Below, piece after piece: positions 36,933 to 48,177 of a stretch of DNA of 64,000 nt. Origin of the DNA: Glandiceps talaboti (lineage: Eukaryota > Hemichordata > Enteropneusta > Spengelidae); contig NC_135549.1 of the NCBI RefSeq assembly GCF_964340395.1, positions 27,272,095 to 27,336,094 on the forward strand, written 5' to 3'. Under the pieces are notes generated by a model. The model ran no database searches. It saw nothing but the letters and a program-made list of their open reading frames with translations, and was not told where the DNA came from. The stretch's first letter is position 1; every line of letters starts with the position of its first letter. Position numbers and translations under genes: made by a program.

Positions 36933-37526
36933 CATTATAGCATCTCTTGAAGGCCCCTGGGAGTAACCCCCCCCCCCCACCCTTTCCATCTGTCCTCGCT
37001 GGGCCAAGGATACATGTACATCAACTGTTAATGTCTGAGTCACATAATAGTGAAAAATGATCAAGTATTGTTTGTGCTGTTACTTTTTGCGTTGCTCTCC
37101 TCTCAAATGAACTGCATGGTATCGTGATCACCCATGGCTAATTTGCCAGGTGTACATGTTCAACTCAAACGAACCCGGAAGTGATCATACCTGAATACGA
37201 TCTAATACAATTCAATTTTACACGATAAAGCCATAACATCACATTGCATAAAGGTAAGCTTTAGTCATTTCACTTACCGTGGCACCAACGTATGCCAAGC
37301 TATTTGCAAGGGCTGGCTCAGTGGCAATAAGAAACGACTCGACTGACGAACCTCCTCCATTCTCCAATGTGAGTATTGTTGTCTGCTTGACCAGCTGGGA
37401 TACAAGATCCACTGTCCTCTCGGCCTTTTTTATACGTATATCGGCATTTATGCTTCCTGATTTTGCATTTGTAGACAAAGATAGAAGACTTGTAAAGATC
37501 GCAAGGTACACTAGATGGCGATACAT
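29498..37526 (-). CDS. RPN1: ribophorin I, oligosaccharyltransferase subunit
   Basis: Ten coding exons on the minus strand: 37526-37278, 36405-36344, 35867-35558, 35096-34890, 34118-33926, 32626-32527, 31967-31709, 31054-30919, 30401-30292, 29683-29498. Phases agree and give 603 residues, against about 607 in human. A signal peptide ([20 protein letters not shown]) is followed by a lumenal region with family-typical runs: [113 protein letters not shown]. One membrane segment ([18 protein letters not shown]) leads to a cytosolic coiled tail ending AAIVQSLQ. The protein is part of the complex that N-glycosylates nascent chains at the ER translocon. A 77-bp tandem duplication overlaps the donor side of exon 7. 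All splice sites are GT-AG. Confidence 0.95.
31631..31767 (-). repeat. 77-bp tandem duplication across the RPN1 exon 7 donor
   Basis: The sequence CCTTAGAGATTGAGAAATCC, on through the membrane-segment codons, occurs at 31708-31767 (used exon 7 end) and again at 31631-31690 in the intron with few differences. The extra copy carries its own minus-strand donor GTAAAT. Confidence 0.85.
32672..33125. mobile_element. foldback MITE in an RPN1 intron
   Basis: The left end (GTTACCCTAGCCTG, AACTCCCTAGCC, CAACAGCTTGTCATGACTAT, GTTGTCAAA; 32672-32770) is matched in reverse complement by 33025-33124 (TTTGACAAC, ATAATCACGACAAGCTATTG, CAGGCTACTGTTACCC). The left end AGCCTGTTTACGG resembles that of the foldback at 9134. 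Confidence 0.7.
35193..35212 (+). repeat. poly-C tract
   Basis: About 20 C in an RPN1 intron. Confidence 0.9.
36843..36930 (+). repeat. (TA)n microsatellite
   Basis: Nearly 90 bp of TA in RPN1 intron 1, followed at 36968 by a short C tract. Confidence 0.97.
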
Positions 37527-38380
37527 CTTGCTACGTTGTCGATGATCGGGGATTTCGCCCGGATCGTCAGCAACAACAGCAGAGGCAAAACAATGGCCGC
37601 TGCAAAGAGGACCATAATGCCTTGCTGCAGCCACGTCAACAACAACGCTTCGCGTCAGTCGTTCATTGGGAGAATGACTGAGAAGGACAACATGAACAAA
37701 GTGCACATGTAGTATCGACCCAAAAATACACCTTTGGCTGAAATTCTAGTTATATTCTCCAGCTATATTCATGAATTTTCTCTTTTTTGCAATATTCATT
37801 CGATCTATCAAAATATTTCATTTCATTTTCCCAGAATTTGGTTTATGAAAAAAATTAAGTTCTGAAATTCAGCGCATCGTATCAAGTGCCCATAGGGAAA
37901 CGATATGGTAGGTAGCCGACACAAAAAATATTTTTTTTCCGTTTATTTGCCACAAGAATAATAGTTTTAGTACAGTAGGACTAGTCCTTCGGGCACCACA
38001 AGGGTCAACGAACCTTTCGATCAATAGCGCCAACTACGGCCGAATGAAAAAAAAAACGTGTTGATCCAGCTGCAGTGCAGGGATATTTTACAATTGGTCT
38101 ACCCAAGTTCATCAAACCAAATGAAAGAAAAAATCGACTTGGTTTTTCAACGACTTCAGAAGCAGGGGTAGGTAAGAAATCTTAGCGACGATACAAATCT
38201 CGCTAGCTGCGTTACAGAAACAGCAGCTAAGAGACAAAATCTCGGTAGTTGCGATACGTAAAGCCTTGGTTCAATTATAAAAACCAGTAAGTTACGATAA
38301 GCTTCGTGACGAAATTACATTTCATAAATGTTAATATTTTTACATGATAACAATGAAAATTGAATTGTTTTGCGCACAGG
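37527..38380. other. RPN1 upstream region
   Basis: The putative RPN1 5' UTR and promoter lie here. An in-frame minus ORF extends upstream of the RPN1 ATG (to about 37706), but the signal peptide argues for the ATG at 37526. No other gene was seen. Confidence 0.4.
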
Positions 38381-38830
38381 GTCTAATGTACATGTACAAG
38401 GGACGTCGACTGGTATATCGTGTACATATTTCTGGTTGTATGGCAATAGTAATTTCCTGGTTCTACCACACAACCTCGGCTAATTTAAACTTAGAAGGAT
38501 GTTTAAACTGCGCTAATTATTGTAAATATCCAATATATACTTGGTACAAAATTATCACGAAACCAGGGACTATATCGGGTACATATATTTCTGATTGTAT
38601 GGCATTTAATATTAATTTCCTGGTTATACCATACAATCTCGGCTAATTTATACATTTAGAAGGATATTTAGAACCCGCTAATTATCGTAAATATCCGATA
38701 TATCCTTGATACAAAATTTTCACTCGGCCAGGGACTGGTATGTCATGTACATATTTCTGATTGATATGGCATTTGATATTAACTTCGGCTAATTTATACA
38801 TTTAGGGACATTCTTTAGAACGCGCCAATT
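38380..38830 (+). repeat. diverged minisatellite, period about 163 bp
   Basis: Units with ACCACACAACCTCGGCTAAT (38465) and ACCATACAATCTCGGCTAAT (38628), followed by AGAAGGAT, GCTAATTAT, AAATATCC, CCAGGGACT and GTACATAT, recur with a partial third unit at 38786. Confidence 0.7.
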
Positions 38831-38839
38831 TTTTAAATC

Positions 38840-39320
38840 TTTAATCCATATTAAAGATTGTACTGCTCACAGCTGTGGTCATTGTACAACAAGAAATGCA
38901 TTAACAACCTTAGAGTTGGTTATAACAATGGCAATGCGTTTCGCATTCTGATGGGCTACTCACGTGACTGCAGTGCCAGTCGTATGTTTGTGCAGCACAC
39001 AGTCCCCACTTTTGCGGCTCTAAGACGTAAATTGATGTACAACTTTTTTAAACGTATCGAAAACAGTCAAAAATAGTTTAATTGCAGCAGTGCTAAATTC
39101 CGATACAATCCTCTATTCGGGGATTCATAAACTGTATAGAGATTTGTTGTATTTTTAAATGCTTTTATTTGTTCATGTGTATTCGTCAGATTGTCTTTTT
39201 AAAGTCTTACTTGTTTTAAATTGCCGTTTTTTATGTATAGTTTTTATCTATGGGATGTTTTTATGAGCGTGTTTGCGTTCTTTTTCTTTCCCGAAATAAA
39301 GTTTAATAATAATAAATATA
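38840..39320 (+). mobile_element. 5'-truncated non-LTR retrotransposon (LINE) 3' end
   Basis: The frame to 39076 reads LYNKKCINNLRVGYNNGNAF, RILMGYSRDCSASRMFV and TVPTFAALRRKLMYNF, the C-terminal tail typical of CR1/L2/jockey-like reverse transcriptase ORFs. It is followed by a 3' UTR with AATAAAG at 39296 and an AATAATAAT tail. Only the last part of the element is present. Confidence 0.7.
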
Positions 39321-39794
39321 CCTAAGCCTCCAGTTAAAAGTACAACGACAAACAAAATGAAACACAGGTTTTATCGTTACCAATCTTATTCATCCACAAT
39401 ATTATAATTTTGTTACTCTATTGACACGTAGTTAGGTGCACCACCAGACATACTGGCACTTCTAAGAAGATTGGGGTAACACCATGGTTGTGGACAAAAC
39501 ACCTTTCCTCCAAACAACGTTTCGTGGGAGCATGTTCGTTAGCTATTGTGATATCGTGGGAAACGATTAGTTGTATATCTAACCAGATTTAAACTGAATG
39601 CCTTCCGTAAGGGTAGTCTTGCAATTTCATGATTAAATTTATGGAAGAAATTTAGCTCTTCATCTGTGATTTTTTCAAGTCCCAGTGAAATTTAGTTGTC
39701 AAAAACTTTGTTCAAATGCCAGGAAAGCTTGTCATCCTCGACTGCACTCGGCTTTCGTGATCCCTTACATACGCGGGATATGTGCACCCGTTTC

Positions 39795-40195
39795 CACGCG
39801 ATAATTAGCAGATATATCCCTTTTTTATTTATTTTCACTAGAGACGGCCTGTCTAATTAGCGGATAGTTTATAAAGTTTAGAACGATATTTAGACGCGAT
39901 AATTAGCGGATATATCCTTGTAAAACTTTTTTAACCAAGGACACTCTGTCTAATTAGCGGATAGTTTATAAAGTGTAGAACGATATTTAGACGCGATAAT
40001 TAGCGGATATATCCTTGTAAAACTTTTTTAACCAAGGACACTCTGTCTAATTAGCGGATAGTTTATAAAGTGTAGAACGATATTTTGACGCGATAATTAG
40101 CGAATATATCCTTGTGAAAGTTTTTAAACCAAGGACGGTCTGTCTAATTAGCGGATAGTTTATAAAGTTTAAAACGATATGTATCCGCTAAAGTC
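39795..40195 (+). repeat. tandem minisatellite, about 4 units of 97-98 bp
   Basis: Units start at ACGCGATAATTAGC at about 39796, 39894, 39991 and 40088. Each unit contains two TAATTAGCGGATA half-motifs and AACCAAGGACACTCTGTC. The half-motif and ATATATCCTTG also occur in the 38.4-38.8 kb array, so the two arrays are related and flank the LINE fragment. Confidence 0.85.
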
Positions 40196-40499
40196 ATGTA
40201 GTTCAACTGTACATGTGTTTATCTAGGTTAGCTCTCATAGGTAATACATATAGAGTTTAGCTAAATATCTTAGGGAAAAATACAATTCCGCACCTAACGT
40301 GACACGCTGCGTTGGCGTTGGTAAGGACGCTGGTGCTGACGTTAATTATAGTACTTTTACTGTAATTTCCAGCGTGCAATAACTAATCAAATAAATTGAC
40401 TGTATTCATTGATATCTCTGCTATATAAATCCAAAATTTCTCAAATGAACTTGTTATGGAGATGCATTCTCTGTAGAGAGGCACTGTGATGCCCAAAGT

Positions 40500-41323
40500 A
40501 CCAGAGCTGGAAATCCTACTGAAATAGGTAGATTGCAAGGTCTGGAACCATTTCCAAAAGAATTTCACGAGAGGCATACTTTCACAGGTACGTAATCCCA
40601 TAAAGTAGCCATACGAATGATATGAGTTGGATTTTTTTTAATTGATAAAATAACTTGCCACATTTTTCTAAAAAAACAACAACAAAAAAACATTGCAAAA
40701 CAAGGTAAGCCAAATCCTTGTTAGTAAATCAATGAATTACCAGTTATAGTTTTGTGAAATCCTGCATGAAGTAAAGTTAGAATTACTTCCATTTGTGCAA
40801 TATGTGTATCTCTTCCTTTTAAATTATTTTGTACCTTCTGCAATAATTTAGACTTGGACTGTGTTGTTTCACATTATTTTAAAGTAAATCGGCATATACT
40901 GCCAATATGTAAAATAAACAGTTATAAATATCATTATACCAAGTCTTTGATTAGCAAGTATTTAATATTTAAATTGTGATATACAAAACTAACATATACT
41001 CAGTCATACTAACATATATATCTAATATAAATGACATTAATTGATTATTCATTATTATTATTTTATAGGATATTATGAATGAGTTTTTCAGCGGTAAGAG
41101 TGCCGGTGATAGAGGTACACTCTTCCATATCAAGAATACCTTGAATCATAGGAGTGTCAAGACAAAGGTGATGGATTGTTTCAATCATGTGGCAGATTTC
41201 ATCAGAGCTGTTACAGATGGCAATGTGTGTCTCCTTGCTATGAAGGAGCTAAACATAACATCTCTGAATGTGACACCACTGAATGCACCAGGGAGCACTG
41301 ACACTCTGGAAGAAAGAAATTAA
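40500..41323 (+). pseudogene. DUF6589-like element/gene, upstream part (two exons)
   Basis: A frame ending WNHFQKNFTRGILSQ at a CAG/GTACGT donor (40587) joins in phase to an exon at 41069, after TTTTATAG: DIMNEFFSGKSAGDRGTLFH, then HRSVKTKVMDCFNHVADFIR and GNVCLLAMKEL, ending at 41323. From memory this resembles the C-terminal half of transposon-derived DUF6589-type proteins found in many copies in invertebrate genomes. The reading frame stops at the left edge of the DIRS-like element and appears to continue at about 43482. Confidence 0.5.
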
Positions 41324-41379
41324 ATTTCCTGTGGTTCGAAGTAAAGCGGGAAATTATTGTCTTTGCATGACGTAATTAT

Positions 41380-43480
41380 GTGCCAATCGTTGGCAAGCTT
41401 TGCACAGGTGTTCTGTGCAATGCGGTGTATTTAAACGAATGTTTGGGAGTATTCGTCAGTCTAGCATTGCCACTGTGTGCAGCGATATCCACTTCAAAAT
41501 TTGTCTTACACCCATACCATGGAAAAGCCAACCGCTGGCACATCAGAAGTCCAAGGACTCCACGAGCTCATCCAAGGCCACGTGAACCAAGCTGTTCACC
41601 ATTCCAGCCAAAAACTTCTCGGGGACCTAGAAAAATTGATGTCCTCCCGCCTTGATGGCCTGAGGAAAGATCTCACCGAAGGGCAACGACAATTAGCAAA
41701 CTCTCAACTTTCGGCCATCAAGGATCTTAAATATTCGGAAACCCCGGTTTTCAAGAAGAAAGGCTGTGAGGCCCAATTTAAGCACAACCAAAAAGTAACA
41801 GACCACCTTGAAGAGGCTCGTCTACAGCTTGAAACACTGCCAGAACCGCGCCCTCCACCAGTTGTGGATCGGAAGCCAAAGGGCATATTGTCCAAGGTAT
41901 TGATTTGGTTTCCCATCGCCAAAAGCTCGTCAGGATGGCCGACAAGTCCGACTACGGCTGGTTTATTACTGTCGACGAGTACGAAGCTCATGAACTAGCA
42001 GAGGGGTCAGATGACGTATATACATGTACAAGGCTGAAGCTAGAGCCAACAAAAAGAGGAAGGAGCAAACAGTGAAGCGCCGTTCAAGAGTATCACGTTG
42101 GAGCCCTCGGAAAAAGAAAAAGCAGGAACCTCTCAAGCATCAGGTTATCCCCAGATAGAGGAAACAGGGCTCCTGCTTCGCCTGTGGAAAGTTTGGACAT
42201 TGGCGAAAAGACTGCCATCTTTTCCAAAACGCCATATTGCTAATCAACGCAGCAAGTGATGAGATAAGTAACTATAACGATTCGTTCTCTTTGGAGTTTT
42301 CGGGTTTTGGCGAACCCTGTTTCGGGCTGGAGGGGAGTAGTACATTTGGGGGTTTTGCATGCCAAACTTTGGGTGAGATTTGGGCGTCGCCTTTGGGCTC
42401 CCCGCCATTTTCTTTGCTTTCTGGCAATTCGCTCATGCAACCTTTGTCAGTTAGTCCTCGTGGTAGGTTAGCAGGTGCCATCTCTAAATGGGAGTCGGCA
42501 GGTGCAAATTCCTTTGTCATGGAAACAATTCAGAATGGTTATAAGCTTCCACTAAAAGCTTTGCCTAGGAGAACAGATTTGCAAAACAATAATTCTGCAC
42601 TCTCCTCACCTTCCTTTGGTGAAAGTGAAATTGTCAATTTACTCGCAAAAGGGTGCATTTCACAGGTAAATGCCACCCCATTTGTGGTCAACCCTCTGAC
42701 TGTTGCGGTTAATAGTGCAGGAAAACAGAGACTTATCCTGGATTGTAGGTGTATTAATTTGTGTTTGTTCAAGTTCAAATTTCGTTGCGAAGACGTCTCA
42801 TTGGCTCGGCAGGTGTTTCAGGTCGGAGACTTGCTGTTTTCCTTTGACCTCAAGTCGGCATACCATCATATTGACATTTTTAAAGTTCACAGAACCTTTC
42901 ATGGCTTTGCCTGGGTAATTAACGGAGTACGCAAGTTTTTCATATTCAATGCGTTGCCGTTCGGTCTGTTCACAGCACCTTATATTTTTACTAAGGTGAC
43001 TTAAGTATTATTGAGCCATTGGCGTTCGCAGGGTATACGAGTTCATGTTTTTTGACGATGGTTTAGGAGGTGCAAGAGGCTGGGAGAAATCTTTGCAAAC
43101 AAGTAAAACTGTCCAGTCTGACCTGGAGGATTTTGGTTTTTTGCTTTGTACCGATAAATGTCACTGGAAACCAGAACCAATTTTAACCTGGTTGGGCCAT
43201 CAATTCGACTTGTGCAATGGTTTGGTCTCAGTAACCGAGCAACGTATCGACAAGTTGATACAGGTGCTCCTTGTACTTTTTGAGATTCATTTTACACAGA
43301 CCTCTTCCGTAATGTTTTTCGGGGTCTTTCGCAAGTTTCGCACCGGTAGCCAGTGTGGCTCTCCGGCTATTCAGTACTTCTTGTATTTCACACATGAAAC
43401 AGGCAACGCTTCCTCCTACTATGACTTGCGTCATGTGAGTGTTTGTGTGTGTAGTCTGGTTAAGACAGCAATACATCATG
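41380..43480 (+). mobile_element. DIRS-like retroelement, gag and reverse transcriptase, broken
   Basis: The gag-like frame starts MEKPTAGTSEVQGLHELIQG at 41519 and includes FKKKGCEAQFKHN. Further frames give ADKSDYG, a basic segment and a zinc knuckle CFACGKFGHWRKDC (42176-42217). The RT (about 42450-43260) has VVNPLTVAVNSAGKQRLILD, SFDLKSAYHHIDIF, ALPFGLFTAPYIFTK and, after a stop, the catalytic box FFDDGLGG. Order and motifs match tyrosine-recombinase (DIRS) retroelements. RNase H, recombinase and inverted termini are not seen, so it is truncated and frameshifted. Confidence 0.72.
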
Positions 43481-44932
43481 CCCATTGCTGAAAGAATTGT
43501 TAAAGATGTCTTGGATGCCTGACAGTCAATCATCATCAATTGAAGCTGTTGTCATTGGTCTTACAGAGGAAGATAATGAAGAAAATCAAGGTGATGATAA
43601 TGATAACGCAGATGAGTTCAGTTACTGCACATGTAAAGGTAGATAATTTCATGTTATTTATAACAATTTATAATCAGCATCGAAGTTGGACACTGAATAT
43701 TCTTGTGATCTGTTTACATTAGGGTATTGACACTCGGGACTAACTCAATCCCCCTCCCCTCAGCAGTGATATACATGATTCAAATTGTAATTTCATATCT
43801 ATCATCTTTCTCAGACATTGTTTAATGATTGAGTGCTCAAATTCCAAGTGTGAGAAGGAAATTGGTTCCACTTGACATGTGTATCAATAGCAAATGAAGA
43901 CATCCCAGAAGAAGACTGGTTTTGTTGTGACTCTTGCAAAGGTATGCATCGTGTGAAACTCAACATTATTGTCACGCCATACTCACCAAAATGTTGACAT
44001 GATACCTGAAAAACACAATTTTCAAAATTTCCCTCCAAAGACAATTATAAAAACATGTATTAATTCCGATAATTTTATTTTACCAACAAACTCAATGTTA
44101 TGAGCAAGACAGTACTGAAATTATCAATGGCTTTGACTATTCATTTGACATCTTTGTTACCACAAGTAATAATGTTACCCAAACAAAGGTTGTTTGCCAT
44201 GGCTAGCTTTTAGACTTAACTTAGTTGTACATGAAGTACATATATTTCATTGTCATGGTCAGTTATTTAAAAAAAGTTCATTCAACAGGTGTCAATGGCT
44301 GGTTGGAACCTTGTTTAGCTGAAGAAGTTAAATGGAATCGAACAGTACACTTAATAGGTAGCAGTGGCCATAATATTGAAATGGATTTGTGTAATGAATT
44401 TCTCAATAATGAATTAAAAGGTGTGTGAAACTGTTTACTAAATTAAGTTTAACTGACAGGAGGGATTGAAAAAAACTCTCTGTATACTTTAGTATCACTT
44501 AGAACATTTTGTCATAATTCATTTTTTCAATAATTGCATCATTTTTGTCCCTGTTGGTGTGAACACCTGTTAACATTTCCCAGTTTATTGAATTGCATAT
44601 TTATGAAAAAGTCATTTTTATTTAAACGCCAGTAAAATTGTATTTTTTGCTAACGTAGGTATAGAAAAGGTACCTATTAACATATATTACACATTCTGTT
44701 AATAGAATCGTTGAAAAGATCGAGAGGCCGATACACGCCAGAGAATGTTTTACGGCTAAGTCAGATGGGCGGGACAATGGCAAAGTCATTGAGTGCTATC
44801 TTTGAACATGAAATTTCTCAGACTTATGTATCAAAGTCAGGAGGCGAGGCAAGATACAAGAAGCAAGTTACCAGCTATGTCAAGGAATACAGCTCAGACC
44901 AAGTGTTCACTAAGATACCAGGAAGATCATAA
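43480..44932 (+). pseudogene. DUF6589/PHD-finger element, downstream part
   Basis: Exon-like blocks: 43482-43640 (IAERIVKDVLDA, then in a shifted frame SSSIEAVVIGLTEEDNEENQ, acidic, ending FSYCTCKG at a GT donor); 43830-43940 with the second half of a PHD finger (CSNSKCEKE, WFHLTC, WFCCDSCKG) broken by a small indel and ending at GTATGC; 44291-44420 (GVNGWLEPCLAEEVKW, IEMDLCNEFLNNELKG); 44706-44932 (SRGRYTPENVLRLSQMGGT, YVKEYSSDQVFTKIPGRS). Splice-like borders and consistent order suggest a once spliced gene, now damaged, whose 5' part is 40500-41323. Confidence 0.5.
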
Positions 44933-45161
44933 GATGCTTTTCCAACATTTATACACAATAATGGAATAAATTTAAAGAAGCCATTGCAACTTAGGAAAAG
45001 ACTTTCACAGTACTCTCTAAAATTTGACAGGTCCAGACAAATTTTGCCAAATCCTCAGCAATAATACATCATGTAGCCACAATCACTTACTTACTTTGAT
45101 GTAACCTGGAGCAGATGTATCCCAATCTGTTTGATAATAAAGTTCTGAACATGCACAAACC

Positions 45162-45163
<2 letters not shown>

Positions 45164-45196
<33 letters not shown>
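45164..45196 (+). repeat. (CA)n microsatellite
   Basis: About 15 CA units. Confidence 0.95.
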
Positions 45197-45199
<3 letters not shown>

Positions 45200-45649
45200 T
45201 ACATGACCCCAATGTTGTTGTTTACAAAATGATGTATGTTAGATTTGATTGGCTCTCTGCATTGTTTGTTAGGGTTGTCAGATTTTTTGAAGGAGATATC
45301 GAGGTAGAGGACATCATGGACTTTATTTTGATGGGTAGTACGTCTATTTTGAATGAAAGACGGCGACACACCATAGATTTGTCTATCTCATGTTGTGTTT
45401 GTTCTTCTTGTAGTAAATCAAGTTAGATCTGAGATCAGGGCCTGGAAACAGAAACTTTGGCCATTAAAAATGAAGATATATATAAAGTATATCGTGACCT
45501 GAAAATGACAAAAATGTAGGCTTTACAGTTAAAAGTGTAGCTAATGTAGTGAGGGAAAGATTTCCTGCCATCAGACGTGGTGATGCACATGACGTTACCC
45601 AGTTAAAATTAAATATTTAAATGATCAGTTTCCCATCCCAACCAAACTA

Positions 45650-46736
45650 ATGAAAGAACGTGATGGAAAAATTGTAGAAGAAGTAGATTGTACTCGGCAA
45701 CTCGGTGCAATGAACAGAGATAACACTGAACTAAATCGTAAACTTGATGAAGTAGAAGAAGACAGGGAAGAATTAGAAGAACAGTTAAATGTTTTACAGA
45801 CAAACTATGACACAGTATTAACAACAATGATACAATATAATGAAGTGCTAGCCAATCTTAATCCAGAATTAATGGATAGTGCACAATTAAAAGCAGAATT
45901 AGAGGCATTTAAAGAAAAATATGATGAAAAATCAGAAGAGGTGGATCAAATACAGTCTAAACTTATTGGGGCTAGGAGAAAAAAGTGTACAAAAGAATTA
46001 AATAAGAAAATAAAAGGAAGAGACACAAGAATAACGATACAAAAAGAGAAGATAAGAGAACTAACAAGTGTATATAGTAGAGTAGTGATAGATATCAGTG
46101 AGTACAAAAAAGAGTTAGAAACTAAAACGACAGACCTAGAGGAAGTTGAAGTGAATCTGAAAATACTACAGACAGAAAAAGATGCACTGAGAAAGAAAGT
46201 ATGGTACGGAAACTGTATGAAAAGTAAAGCTGAAAAAGAAAATTGAAGAGAAAGAAGACAGAAGAGCTCAACTAGAGGTAGCGATACAAAAGCTTCACAA
46301 AGAAGTCAGTGACATTGAAACAGAATTAGTTTTGTCAAATGATGATATGATAACAACATTCCAAGATGGACGTTACACAAACGAAATCAGTGAAGTTATT
46401 ATGGATCTCTTAACTATGCATGTATCCATGAATCAGGTAAATGGTGTGATCAAAACAGTTCTTCAAAAGCTTGCGAAAAAAGATGTCACTCAGTTGCCAT
46501 CCAATGCAGTTAAATCTAGACTACTTGTAGAAGCTAGGCACTTGGCACAAGTGCAAGTGACTGAAAGCATGATCACTGGTGACCATCACATGACTGGTAC
46601 ACGGAGAGGCACACTACATGGAAATGGGACTACAAAAAACACAGCGTTCCAAAATTTCCAGGTTACCCTTAAGGCATCCATCGAGACAACTGGGAGGCAA
46701 TTGACTAATATGTCAGACTCTCTCTCTCAGAAGTAA
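45650..46736 (+). pseudogene. coiled-coil transposon-associated protein (two frames)
   Basis: 45650-46246 encodes about 198 residues of nearly continuous charged coiled coil (LDEVEEDREELEEQLNVLQ and similar). A frameshift leads to 46332-46736, reading LTMHVSMNQVNGVIKTVLQK, LPSNAVKSRLLVEARHLAQ and LHGNGTTKN. The LHxDGTTK-type block is, as I recall, shared by a repetitive protein family of aquatic animals. The function is unknown to me. It stops directly before the P-type transposase. Confidence 0.5.
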
Positions 46737-46744
46737 TGACTTAA

Positions 46745-47520
46745 CAACAAGACAGTATTTTCAAAGAATTTCCACCTGACAGTCCACAACTATTATTGTG
46801 GGAACAACAGCTAGAAGCAGCCAGAGTTAATTAGCAAAATGATGGCATCCTACCATGATTAAATGGTGTATAAGTCTACATTTCAAATCGCCTGCAGCTT
46901 ACAGGATGATCCGTGGATCAAAGTTCCTCACACGTCCACATGAAAATACTCTACGTGACTATACTCTATTTACAGGTACAGACACAAATGGATACAACCC
47001 AGATGTCTTAGAACGAATCAATTCTGATATCAAAATTGATGATCTACCAGACTTCAAGAGTAATGTAACGGTTGTATTTGATGAAATGAAAGTCAAAGGT
47101 GGCGTTGTCTACTCCAAGACATCAGGTGAACTAGTTGGATTTTCTGATCTTGGTGACGTTAACAAGGAAATTGAAGAATATGTAACCAAACTTACAGTAA
47201 CTGACCAACAGGGTAGTCAGGACAAGTCAGAAGTAGCCCTTGCAACACACATCATTGCAGTAATGGTCCGTGGTATCTTTTGTAACCTGTCTGAAGTCTT
47301 TGGATGGTTCCCAAGCACAAATTGTGACAGCAACCAATTATTATGGCTCTTGCGGTTACTGGAATTCTGGATTCTATGTGCGAGCAATGGTTTCAGATGG
47401 TGCGACTCCAAACAGAAAGTTTTACAAGTTAAGTTCCAATGATGAAGAAGGTTACTATGTACAGAATCCACACGATCCATCCCGGAAGATTTACTTTATC
47501 TGTGGGTTAGAGTACTTGGT
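46745..47520 (+). pseudogene. P-element (THAP9)-type transposase fragment
   Basis: FKEFPPDSPQLLLWEQQLEA (46757) precedes a frame from 46855 reading MIKWCISLHFKSPAAYRMIR, PHENTLRDYT, VVFDEMKVKGGVVYSKTSGE, LVGFSDLGDVN and VMVRGIF. A second frame continues at about 47385 as VRAMVSDGATPNRKFYKL. The FDEMK and SDGA blocks are the RNase H-like catalytic regions of P-type transposases. There is at least one frameshift, and no C-terminus. Confidence 0.72.
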
Positions 47521-47689
47521 CACAGTTTCATATAGTATGGTAAATTCACTATATCTCAGCCATATTAATTTTTTGATGTTTTGACAAATTGCAGTGTTCA
47601 GATATTTTGGGGAACAGCACTGAAACATTATGGGTTCTGGAGAATCATTTCATGAGTTTATATCACCTGCAATTACTTGCTATTTCAGA

Positions 47690-48045
47690 GAAACATAATA
47701 GTGTTGGTTCTTATATAGTACTTTCCCACCCAGTCTTGGTGCTCATAGCTCTTTACAATTATTACGCCTAGCACAGATCTATAGAAGCACAATGGCCCTT
47801 TATACTTCCTCAGCTCCCTGGGGAGCATACAATCCATTGCAGCCTTTATAGGCGCATACAATTAAAGCAGTCACAGTGCAACCTCTATCCTACCAGGTCC
47901 CCAAATATACAGTCGTGATTCAAATCTTGCCCAAGGACTTTAGCCACTCAGAACAAATGACATCGATTCAGGGACCCAAACCTGCAACCTGCAGATTCCA
48001 AGCTGGCCTCTGTAACCATTCACCCATCAAACATCAAGTTGATCT
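47690..48045 (-). mobile_element. degenerate tRNA-like interspersed repeat
   Basis: The segment with CCTTTATA, GGGGAGCATACAATCCATTG, TCTTGCCCAAGGACTT and ACCTGCAACCTGCAGATTCC has the look of a common invertebrate repeat. On the minus strand a degraded B-box-like GGTTTGGGTCC follows an A-box-like region at the right end. Confidence 0.4.
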
Positions 48046-48177
48046 TGTGCTGTTATAAGGTCTTTTTTATTCTCTATTGCATCATGGGTGTCTGTAAAGG
48101 TAATGTATTCAATGGTTGGGATTGAATATTTGTGATGCTGTAGCTTATTAAAAGCCTTATCACGGAATGAAATTACT

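Noticed and set aside
36840-37064. Minus ORF made largely of alternating Ile-Tyr
   Set aside because: It is a translation of the (TA)n microsatellite.
37527-37706. Upstream in-frame extension of RPN1
   Set aside because: The signal peptide begins at the ATG at 37526; the extension is basic and unlike ribophorin I.
38380-40195. CRISPR-like array
   Set aside because: Repeats are 97-163 bp with no short repeat/unique spacer alternation, and the DNA is eukaryotic.
42240-42520. Minus ORFs opposite the DIRS-like gag/RT junction
   Set aside because: Antisense shadows; the plus strand carries recognisable zinc-knuckle and RT motifs.
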